Shown: in pieces, positions 6,480-13,026 of the stretch
How the letters are laid out: each line of letters starts with the position of its first letter
Position numbering within the stretch: position 1 is the first letter of the stretch
From: JAIVGV01 sp035295985
GTDB taxonomy: Bacteria > Acidobacteriota > Blastocatellia > Pyrinomonadales > Pyrinomonadaceae
Reading direction: 5' to 3'
Assembly (NCBI GenBank): GCA_035295985.1
Contig: DATHBT010000253.1
Coordinates: 1 to 22,943, forward strand
Length of the DNA: 22,943 nt
The notes under the pieces: generated by a model
The model's database searches: none
The model's input: only the letters and a program-made list of their open reading frames with translations
Told to the model about the DNA's origin: nothing
Program-made: the position numbers and the translations under genes

Positions 6480-7523
6480 ATGTCCAGATACCGCGACGAG
6501 CCTGAGGACGATTATTACGGCGGGCGCATGCGCGACCGCGACTTCGAGGAGCGCTACGAGCGCGGGCGCTACGGCGAGCGCGGCGGCCCCGCGCGCGAGG
6601 GGCGCGACTACGAGGAGCGCCGCCCCGAACAGTACCGCGACCGCGACTACTTCCGCGGCCCCGACTACGGCACGGGCGCGGTCGGCCGCTACGGCGAGCG
6701 CGCCGACTACGAGCGCCGCGGCTACTACGAGCAGGGGCGCGGCATCGACGACGACCGCCGCCGCGAAGATTTCAGGGAAGGCTTCCGCGACGACGACCGC
6801 CGCCCGCGCGCCGAAGACGACCGCGAGGGCCGCTCGCTCTGGGAGGAGGGGCGCGAGTACCTGCGCCGCCGCGGGCGCGGCGAGGGCCGCGCGCCCGGCC
6901 GGGGCCGCGCCTCGCGCTCGCACCTGCGCTGCCGCGACATCATGACGCGCGACGTGACGGTCGCCACGCGCGAAACCACGCTCGAAGAGGTGGCGCGCAT
7001 GATGCGCGACGAGGACACGGGCGTCATCCCCGTCGTCGACCGCGCGGGCGCGCCCGCCCATACCGCCGCCCCGCCGGCCGCGGCGACCGACGCGCCGCCG
7101 CCCGCGGCGGCCGTGCCGCCGCTCCCCTCGCCCCTGCCCGACGCGCCCGTCGGCCACAGCCCCGAAGCGCGCCGCATCAACGCCGACATCCACGGCAATG
7201 GCCGCCTCGCGGGCCTGATCACCGACCGCGACATCGTGGTGCGCGCCGTCGCCGAGGGGCGCGACACGCGCACCGTCCGCGCCGAAGAGATCATGACCGC
7301 GGACGTTCACACCGCGCAGCCGAACGACCGCGTCATCGACGCCATACGCAAGATGGGCGACAAGCAGGTGCGCCGCATCCCCATCGTTGACCGCGAGGGC
7401 ACGCTGCGCGGCATCATCTCGATGGCCGACGTGGCCCTGGAGACCGACGACGACCGCGAACTCGCCGAAGCCCTCGAAGAGATCTCCAGCGGCTCGTCTT
7501 TCTGGAGCAAGATATTCGGGTAG
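6480..7523 (+). CDS. CBS-domain protein with charged disordered N-terminus and split first CBS
   Basis: A 347-residue cytoplasmic protein, probably a nucleotide-sensing regulator. Residues 1-148 are low complexity, dominated by R, E, D, Y and G (for example RDFEERYERGRYGERGG), and are likely disordered. The Bateman module follows: CBS1 begins CRDIMTRDVTVA at 151 and reaches GVIPVVD at 187; after an Ala/Pro-rich insert of about 53 residues it resumes at GRLAGLITDRDIVVRAVAEG (241-260). CBS2 runs from EEIMTADVHT (269) to GIISMADVAL (320). The acidic tail ends KIFG. The GxxTxRDI and GxxSMAD motifs are those that usually contact adenosine ligands. The ATG at 6480 has GGAGGGAG upstream. Its TAG stop is also the first three bases of a heptad array. 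The regulated partner is not identifiable. Confidence 0.88.
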   Translation: MSRYRDEPEDDYYGGRMRDRDFEERYERGRYGERGGPAREGRDYEERRPEQYRDRDYFRGPDYGTGAVGRYGERADYERRGYYEQGRGIDDDRRREDFREGFRDDDRRPRAEDDREGRSLWEEGREYLRRRGRGEGRAPGRGRASRSHLRCRDIMTRDVTVATRETTLEEVARMMRDEDTGVIPVVDRAGAPAHTAAPPAAATDAPPPAAAVPPLPSPLPDAPVGHSPEARRINADIHGNGRLAGLITDRDIVVRAVAEGRDTRTVRAEEIMTADVHTAQPNDRVIDAIRKMGDKQVRRIPIVDREGTLRGIISMADVALETDDDRELAEALEEISSGSSFWSKIFG

Positions 7524-7667
7524 CTGTTAGCTATTAGCCGTTAGCTATTAGCTGTTAGCTGTTAGCCGGAAGGGACTGCCTCCGACTGACGGCTTCCAGC
7601 TTCCGGCTTCGGCAGCAGTCCTCGGCTTTCGGTTTTGCTAACAGCTAATAGCTAACAGCTAACAGCT
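7521..7667. repeat. Heptad array and imperfect hairpin between CBS and hsp20
   Basis: Starting at the TAG stop codon, seven tandem units of the type TAGCTGT or TAGCTAT fill 7521-7569. The complementary orientation (AACAGCT, AATAGCT) fills 7640-7667. Arms 7529-7559 and 7637-7667 pair over 31 positions with two mismatches. Between them GCCGGAAG (7565-7572) pairs with CTTCCGGC (7600-7607), so the structure is nested. The whole 147 bases stay in one 7-base phase (21 units). The element ends six bases before the hsp20 ATG. Confidence 0.88.
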
Positions 7668-7672
7668 TCTCT

Positions 7673-8104
7673 ATGGCCCGCTCAATCGAACAGTATTTCC
7701 GGCAGCTCCCCATGGGCGGCGCGCAGCGCCCCTCGGAGCGCCACTGGACTCCGGCGGCCGACGTTTACCGGACGCGCGACGGGTGGCTCGTCAAGGTCGA
7801 TCTGGCGGGCGTCAGCCCCGACGAGATCGGGATCACGGTGGCGGGGCGCGTCCTCGTCATCGAAGGCATCCGCCGCGACGCGAATTGCAGCGAGACGGTC
7901 TCGTACCACCAGATCGAGATCACCTACAGCCGCTTCGAGAAGACGCTGCGCTTCCCCTGCGAGATCGAGGGCGCGCGCGTCGAGCGCGCCTACCGCGACG
8001 GCCTGCTCATCATCCGGCTGCGCGGCGAGGCGGAGTGCGACGAGGGGGGCCAGCAGTCGGCAGCCGGCAGCCAGCCCGAGAAGGCCGGCGAAGCCCAGGG
8101 CTGA
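7673..8104 (+). CDS. Small heat-shock protein, Hsp20/alpha-crystallin family
   Basis: A 143-residue ATP-independent holdase that binds unfolding proteins in the cytoplasm. The alpha-crystallin domain spans about residues 25-120: WTPAADVYRTRDGWLVKVDLAGV (24-46), ITVAGRVLVIEGIRR, the beta5-6 loop segment SYHQIEITYSRFEKTLRFP, and IEGARVERAYRDGLLIIRL ending near residue 117. YRDGLLII replaces the usual 'NGVL' box. The C-terminal IXI anchoring motif is not obvious; instead the tail GGQQSAAGSQPEKAGEAQG is short and polar, coded by GC-rich short repeats. No Shine-Dalgarno sequence precedes the ATG, since the heptad array runs to within six bases. Position just upstream of lon suggests a shared proteostasis role. 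Confidence 0.92.
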   Translation: MARSIEQYFRQLPMGGAQRPSERHWTPAADVYRTRDGWLVKVDLAGVSPDEIGITVAGRVLVIEGIRRDANCSETVSYHQIEITYSRFEKTLRFPCEIEGARVERAYRDGLLIIRLRGEAECDEGGQQSAAGSQPEKAGEAQG

Positions 8105-8160
8105 CAGCGGGCTTGCGAGGGTGTTAACGAGTAACTAACGGTTGAAGGAAAACCCGCTGA

Positions 8161-8216
8161 AAGCTGACAGCTACCGGCCGACCGGCTAACAGCTAACAGC
8201 CGACAGCCAACAGCTA
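8161..8216. repeat. One-armed heptad array before lon
   Basis: Tandem 7-base units of the type GCTGACA, GCTAACA and GCCAACA, with one single-base phase slip near 8187, run up to five bases before the lon ATG. Orientation is the same as the right arm of the array before hsp20. No opposing arm is present in this spacer, so it is not a simple hairpin, although it is complementary to the TAGCTGT units at 7521-7569. Confidence 0.75.
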
Positions 8217-8220
8217 TCCC

Positions 8221-10707
8221 ATGTCTCAGAACCCGACCAACGAACAGGGCGCGGGGCAAGTCCCGCAAGAGACGGCGGCGCAGCATTTCGAGATCGACGT
8301 GCTGCCGCTCATCAACACGACGCTCTTTCCGGGGACGGTCATCCCGCTCGCGGCGGGGCGTCCGCGCTCAATCGCCGCGGTCGAGGCTGCGCTCGCGCAT
8401 CCCGAAAAGCTCCTGGCGTGCATAACGGTCAAACCCGACCGCGGCACGGAGCAGGAGGCCGAACCCGACGACCTCTACGGCGTCGGCACGCTGGTGATGG
8501 TCAAGCGGATGTTCCGCGGCGACGACGCGCTACAGATCATCGTGCAGGGCACGGAGCGCGTGCGCGTCATCGACTGGGTGCAGAGCACGCCGCACCTGCG
8601 GGCGCGTGTGCAGATTCTGCCCCCGCTCGTGACGAAGGATCAGGAGGAGGTCGAGGCGCTACAGCGCAACGTCCGCACGCTCGTCGAGCGCGCGCTGGCG
8701 ATGATGCCGCAGGTGCCGCCCGAAATCCGCGCGGCGGTCTTGGGCGCGAACGACCCCGTGCAGGTCGCATACTTCCTCGCCTCCGTCCTCAACCTCGGCG
8801 CGGAGCAGGAGCAGCGGATGCTCGAAGCCGACACGGCCGACGAGCTGCTCCGGCTCGCGCACGCGCGCCTCGCCCGCGAGGTCGAGATACTCCAAATCCG
8901 TTCGCGCATCGCGACGGAGGCGCAGTCCGAGATGGACAAGGCGCAGCGCGACTACATCCTGCGCCAGCAGTTGAAGGCCATCCAGAAGGAACTCGGCGAG
9001 GACGAGGGCGGCGAGGCGGCCGACGCGGCGGCGATGCGCGAGCGCCTGGCCGAAGCGGATTTGCCGGACGACGTGCGTAAGGAGGCCGACCGCGAGTTGC
9101 GCCGGATGGAGCGGCTGCCCGCCGCCGCGCCCGACTACCACGTCATCCGCACCTACCTGGAATTCATACTGGAACTCCCGTGGCGCAAGTCTTCCGAAGA
9201 TAAGCTCGACCTGGAAGAGGCGCGGCGCATACTCGACGAGGATCACTACGGGCTGGAAGACATCAAGGAGCGCATCCTCGAATTCCTCGCCGTCGTCAAG
9301 CTCCGCCCCGACTCGAAAAGCCCGATCCTGCTCTTCGTCGGCCCGCCCGGCGTCGGCAAGACCAGCTTGGGCCGCTCGATTGCGCGCGCGATGGGACGGC
9401 AGTTCGAGCGATTCAGTTTGGGCGGCATGCGCGACGAGGCGGAACTGCGCGGCCACCGGCGCACCTACATCGGCGCGATGCCGGGCCGCATCATCCAAAG
9501 CTTGCGGCGAGCGGGCGTGAACAACCCCGTGATGATGCTCGACGAGATCGACAAGCTGGGCAACGACTACCGGGGCGACCCGGCATCGGCCCTCCTGGAA
9601 GTCCTCGACCCGCAGCAGAACCACAGCTTCCGGGATCACTACCTCGATCTGCCCTTCGATCTCTCGAAGGTCTTCTTCATCGCGACGGCGAACCAGTTGG
9701 GGCCGATCCCCGCGCCCTTGCGCGACCGCATGGAGATCATCGGGCTCTCCGGCTACAGCTACCAGGAGAAGCTGCACATCGCGCGCCAGTACCTCATCCC
9801 GCGACAGACCGTCGAGAACGGACTCACGCCAGGTCAGCTCACGGTCACGGACGAGGCCGTCATGCTCATCGCCGAGCGCTACACGCGCGAGGCGGGCGTG
9901 CGCCAGCTCGAACGCGCCATCGGCTCGGTCGCGCGCAAGGCCGCCCTGAAGATCGCGAAGGGCGAAGTGCCCGACGTGAACATCGACGAAGCTGACGTGC
10001 GCGAGATGCTGGGGCCGCCGCGTTTTTACCCCGAACAGGCGCGCAAGGATTTGCCGGCGGGCGTCGCCACGGGGATGGCGTGGACGGAGATGGGCGGGCA
10101 GATCCTCTTCATCGAGGCGACGCTGCTGCCCGGCGGGTCGGGGCTGACCTTGACGGGCCAGCTCGGCGACGTGATGCAGGAGTCTGCGCGCGCCGCGCGC
10201 TCGTACCTGTGGTCGCACGCCGCGGAGTTCGGCATCGACCCGGACATGTTCAAGTCCTACGGCGTACACCTGCACGTGCCCGCCGGGGCGATCCCGAAGG
10301 ACGGCCCGTCGGCGGGTGTGGCGATGACTGCCGCGCTCGCTTCGCTGTTCACGGGCCGGAGGGTCAACTACAACACGGCGATGACGGGCGAGATCACCCT
10401 GTCGGGGCAGGTCTTCCCCGTCGGCGGGATCAAGGAGAAGGTTTTGGCGGCGCACCGCGCGGGCGTCAGGCGCGTCGTCATCCCGGCGCGCAACGAGGCC
10501 GACCTCGAAGACCTACCCGCGGAGGTGCGAGACGAGCTGGAAATCGTGCTCGTCGCGCGCATCTCGGAGGCGGTCGAGGCGGCGCTCGACCGCGTGGTCG
10601 CCAACCCGCCGCCGCCGGCCAACGCCAGCGACGGCGCGCAGCAGCAACAGCAGGCGGACGGCCAGCCCGCGCGCGAGCCGGAGACGGTGCGCGTCCGCGG
10701 TCGCTGA
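8221..10707 (+). CDS. lon: ATP-dependent protease Lon (LonA)
   Basis: Lon unfolds and degrades damaged and regulatory proteins in the cytoplasm as a homohexamer. The 828-residue protein is complete. The N-terminal substrate-binding domain starts at IDVLPLINTTLFPGTVIPL (25-43). A coiled-coil region is followed by DYILRQQLKAIQKELGEDEG, then the AAA+ module with Walker A GPPGVGKT (374-381), Walker B VMMLDEIDKLG and sensor FFIATAN. The protease domain has the Ser-Lys dyad: S697 in KDGPSAGVAM and K738 in GGIKEKVLAAHRAG. The C-terminus has a glutamine-rich, basic tail absent from short LonA forms. The ATG at 8221 has no Shine-Dalgarno sequence; AAGGAA at 8145-8150 is separated from it by the heptad array. 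An intrinsic terminator follows. Confidence 0.98.
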   Translation: MSQNPTNEQGAGQVPQETAAQHFEIDVLPLINTTLFPGTVIPLAAGRPRSIAAVEAALAHPEKLLACITVKPDRGTEQEAEPDDLYGVGTLVMVKRMFRGDDALQIIVQGTERVRVIDWVQSTPHLRARVQILPPLVTKDQEEVEALQRNVRTLVERALAMMPQVPPEIRAAVLGANDPVQVAYFLASVLNLGAEQEQRMLEADTADELLRLAHARLAREVEILQIRSRIATEAQSEMDKAQRDYILRQQLKAIQKELGEDEGGEAADAAAMRERLAEADLPDDVRKEADRELRRMERLPAAAPDYHVIRTYLEFILELPWRKSSEDKLDLEEARRILDEDHYGLEDIKERILEFLAVVKLRPDSKSPILLFVGPPGVGKTSLGRSIARAMGRQFERFSLGGMRDEAELRGHRRTYIGAMPGRIIQSLRRAGVNNPVMMLDEIDKLGNDYRGDPASALLEVLDPQQNHSFRDHYLDLPFDLSKVFFIATANQLGPIPAPLRDRMEIIGLSGYSYQEKLHIARQYLIPRQTVENGLTPGQLTVTDEAVMLIAERYTREAGVRQLERAIGSVARKAALKIAKGEVPDVNIDEADVREMLGPPRFYPEQARKDLPAGVATGMAWTEMGGQILFIEATLLPGGSGLTLTGQLGDVMQESARAARSYLWSHAAEFGIDPDMFKSYGVHLHVPAGAIPKDGPSAGVAMTAALASLFTGRRVNYNTAMTGEITLSGQVFPVGGIKEKVLAAHRAGVRRVVIPARNEADLEDLPAEVRDELEIVLVARISEAVEAALDRVVANPPPPANASDGAQQQQQADGQPAREPETVRVRGR

Positions 10708-10741
10708 GCGCGGCGCGAGTCTTCCGCAGGACTTCAAAGGG

Positions 10742-10778
10742 AAAGTCCCGACGGCTCTAAAGGCCGGCGGGACTTTTT
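10742..10778 (+). terminator. Intrinsic terminator after lon
   Basis: Arms AAAGTCCCG (10742-10750) and CGGGACTTT (10768-10776), with an inner CGGC/GCCG extension, are followed by TT to complete a run of five T residues. It lies 35 bases after the lon stop and could also act weakly on the convergent minus-strand gene. Confidence 0.85.
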
Positions 10779-10837
10779 CACGTCGCAGCCGCCTGTCGTC
10801 GTCTGATCGTGTTTGAGTTCGTCTGCCGGCGCGCCGC

Positions 10838-12250
10838 TCAGGGCAGCGCCTCGACGACGATGAAGAAGCGGAAGGCCCCGGCCTGTTCGACTCCGAAGAG
10901 GAAGCGCAGGTCTATCGAAGCGCCGTTGGCGAGTTGCGTACCGATGGTGACGGTGCCGGCCGAGAGCGTCGAGTTGAAGCCGCCGCCGCTCGGCTGCGCC
11001 TCGGCGGCTGCGGCCTGTTCGAGCGTCGTGCCGCGGACGGTGATGGTACCGCCGGCGCAGGGGTTCGCTTCCAGAGAGTTCTCGGAAGAGATCACGCGCA
11101 GGTCGGCGACCCCGCTGGGAGCCGGGAAGGTGCTGATGTCCACGACGCGGAACCGGAGCCGCGAGACGTTACCGCCCGTCTTGTTGGTGAACTTGCGGCG
11201 GATCTCGAACGTGCCACGAGACCGGGGCGAGGGATCCCCCGACGGGTTGGAGGGCGGCTCTCGCTTAGTGTTCGGCTCGGTGTGCGAGTTCACGCACGGG
11301 AAGACGAGCGAGGACGGGAAGTTTGCCGAGCGGTTGATGGGGCTGGTCGAGTTCTCCGGCCCCGGCGCTCCGAGCCGCTGCTGTGTGCCCTCGGGCGACT
11401 GCGGCGTGCCGTTCGTATCCACGAAGATGAAGTCGTCGCGGTTGTTGTCGGTGTCCCGCGGGTGGCCGCTCGAAGCCGCCGGCGTGTTGATGACGGCCGT
11501 CGGGTTAGTGCAGTTGGCGTCCACCGTGTCCGGGTCGGTGCCGATGCAGCCGCCGGGCAGGCGGCGCACGTAGCTGTGGGCGGTGGAGAAGTGCGAGAGG
11601 TTGCGCACGCCCGCGCCCTCCTTGTAGAGCGTGTTGGCCTCTGCCGTCGGGCCGACGGCGTCGAGCCGCGTGCCCGTGTTGAAGTTCGCGCTGTTGGCGG
11701 TCGAGAAGAGCGCGATGCCGCGGCGCGGGAGCGGCGGGTTGCCGCCCGCGCCGTCCGGGTCTTCGCCGTTCTCGATGTTCTGCGTGTAGGTGGCGTCGCA
11801 GTTGGCGGTTGTGGCGAACTGCCCGTCGTTGCCGGACGGGAGCGAGGACAGCGAGTAGCCGAGAGAGTTGCAGCCGAGGTAGTGGCCGCGCGCGGGAATG
11901 ACGGTGTTCTGCGGGATCGTGAAGCGCAGGTCGCCGTCCGAGGCGGCGACGGCGTAGCCCGTATTCGATCCGTCCGAGGAGTTGACCGTGTGCGGCGCGT
12001 TGCTGGCGTTATAGATTTCGATGAACTCGTCGAGCGCGCCGCCCGTCCCGTTCAGGCGGAACTCGGAGATGATGAGCGGGCGCGCTGCGACGACCGCAGG
12101 CTCGACCCCACGGCCGGCGTGCGCGGTCGCGGCCGACTTCCCCCTCTTGCCGCCCGGCAGACCCTCCTGCGCCGAGGCGTCGGGGGCAGTTACGGACAGG
12201 CACAGCAGCGCGGCCACGACGAAGCCGCGCGGGCGAGAAATGCTATTCAT
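10838..12250 (-). CDS. Exported lamin-tail-domain (LTD) protein
   Basis: A 470-residue secreted protein. A signal peptide (MNSISRPRGF then a hydrophobic core to residue 23, probable cleavage after ASA near 27) is followed by a basic linker and a lamin-tail-like domain opening with LIISEFRLNGTGGALDEFIE at about 59-78 and including IYNASN and IPARGHYLGCNS. Bacterial LTD domains are beta-sandwiches found on exported nucleases, adhesins and surface proteins; no nuclease motif is present here. The C-terminal third (about 330-470) is another beta-rich region with NPCAGGTITVRGTTLEQA and the ending FRFFIVVEALP. Cysteines are few and spaced as possible disulfides. GGAGGAGGAG before the ATG at 12250 fixes the start. 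It is likely a monocistronic surface or secreted protein of unknown function. Confidence 0.85.
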   Translation of the reverse strand: MNSISRPRGFVVAALLCLSVTAPDASAQEGLPGGKRGKSAATAHAGRGVEPAVVAARPLIISEFRLNGTGGALDEFIEIYNASNAPHTVNSSDGSNTGYAVAASDGDLRFTIPQNTVIPARGHYLGCNSLGYSLSSLPSGNDGQFATTANCDATYTQNIENGEDPDGAGGNPPLPRRGIALFSTANSANFNTGTRLDAVGPTAEANTLYKEGAGVRNLSHFSTAHSYVRRLPGGCIGTDPDTVDANCTNPTAVINTPAASSGHPRDTDNNRDDFIFVDTNGTPQSPEGTQQRLGAPGPENSTSPINRSANFPSSLVFPCVNSHTEPNTKREPPSNPSGDPSPRSRGTFEIRRKFTNKTGGNVSRLRFRVVDISTFPAPSGVADLRVISSENSLEANPCAGGTITVRGTTLEQAAAAEAQPSGGGFNSTLSAGTVTIGTQLANGASIDLRFLFGVEQAGAFRFFIVVEALP

Positions 12251-12548
12251 CAAAGCTCCTCCTCCGCGGGATACAAGTATTCGTGTCAGACACGCAAGCA
12301 CGTTACAGCCTGCGCGTCAGTGAGGCGGGGCTGAAGAGGCGTTAGCGCACTGGTGGGGAATCTGCGGCGCAGACTAACACAGAACGGGCACGGGTGTGAA
12401 CGCCGCGGCGCGTTGCGGCGGGCGCGCCGTCTCGCGCGGCGACCGGGCCGTCGCGCGCCTTTTGAGTTATGATTCGGGGCGGCGGGCGCGGCGCGACCAC
12501 GGCGCGCGCCCGCACGCGCGGCGGAAACGAAAGGGGGACGGCGACAGA
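12251..12548. other. Divergent intergenic region with two short palindromes
   Basis: Almost 300 bases divide two divergent genes. CGTGTC-A-GACACG is a perfect 13-base palindrome at 12282-12294, about 35 bases upstream of the lamin-tail start, and could be an operator. TCTGCG-G-CGCAGA at 12361-12373 is another. On the minus strand TTGCGT and TTGTAT with 15-base spacing flank the first palindrome and may be its promoter, but the match is weak. Confidence 0.35.
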
Positions 12549-12881
12549 ATGGCGAGCAGGAAGACGCAGGCGAAGGCGGGCATCCCCGCAGTGAGGCGCG
12601 GCCAGCAGATGGGCGACGCCGCGAAGACCAACAACCCCAACAAGCAGCGGGAGGCCGAGGCCGACACGCCCGCCCTGCGCGGCCGGCGCAAGACCGAGAA
12701 CCAGTTCTTCGCTGACGACTCCGCCCAGCAGGCCGGCTCGAACGACGCACGCCCGCGCTCAAACTCCCCCTCCATCCCGGCCGCCCTCCCCACCGGCACG
12801 AAGCTCGGCGAGTCCGGCGGCGAGCGCGCCTTCAAACAACGCCAACCCAAAGCGCGCGCAGCCTCCAAGAAGAAGGGCTGA
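12549..12881 (+). CDS. Small basic hypothetical protein, probably disordered
   Basis: A 110-residue protein rich in K, R, A, Q, N and S with no hydrophobic core. Recognisable phrases are GIPAVRRGQQMGDAAK, NNPNKQREAEAD, ALRGRRKTENQFFADDSAQQ and a terminal RAASKKKG. It looks intrinsically disordered and could bind nucleic acid, but this rests on composition only. The ATG at 12549 is preferred to an in-frame start at 12396 because the upstream part is arginine-rich out-of-frame-like sequence and GGGGGA lies about 12 bases before the ATG. I do not recognise a family. It precedes the STAND ATPase gene on the same strand by 145 bases, with a hairpin between. Confidence 0.5.
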   Translation: MASRKTQAKAGIPAVRRGQQMGDAAKTNNPNKQREAEADTPALRGRRKTENQFFADDSAQQAGSNDARPRSNSPSIPAALPTGTKLGESGGERAFKQRQPKARAASKKKG

Positions 12882-12922
12882 GCGCGACGCGCGGCGACGA
12901 GTTCGGCGACAGGACAGGCGCT

Positions 12923-12974
12923 ACCGCGGCCGGCGCGAAACTCCTTCCGCCCGCGCCGGCCGCGGTGCTATAAA
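12923..12974 (+). promoter_or_regulatory. GC hairpin followed by possible -10 element of the STAND gene
   Basis: Perfect 15-bp arms at 12923-12937 and 12952-12966 with a 14-base loop are directly followed by TATAAA at 12969-12974, the only A/T-rich hexamer in the spacer. If TATAAA is a -10 box, the -35 position falls inside the hairpin. There is no T-run, so a terminator is less likely. Confidence 0.35.
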
Positions 12975-13026
12975 ACGATCTTGCCTCACGGCGCGTCTAG
13001 AGAACGCCCACGGAGATCGAAACGAC

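Noticed and set aside
7521..7667. CRISPR array
   Set aside because: Units are 7 bases with no spacers and no cas genes nearby.
4310..8216. Insertion-sequence ends or REP elements with a nearby RAYT transposase
   Set aside because: No transposase or RAYT gene is in the window and the elements have different core sequences without target duplications.
8659..10455. 598-codon open frame on the minus strand
   Set aside because: Antisense to lon; composition rich in R, A, V, H and D and no recognisable domain.
10934..12334. 466-codon open frame on the plus strand
   Set aside because: Antisense to the lamin-tail protein, which has a signal peptide and a strong ribosome site.
12923..12966. Standard intrinsic terminator of the small basic protein
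   Set aside because: Stem is suitable but followed by GCTATAAAAC rather than a T-run; left as a regulatory hairpin.
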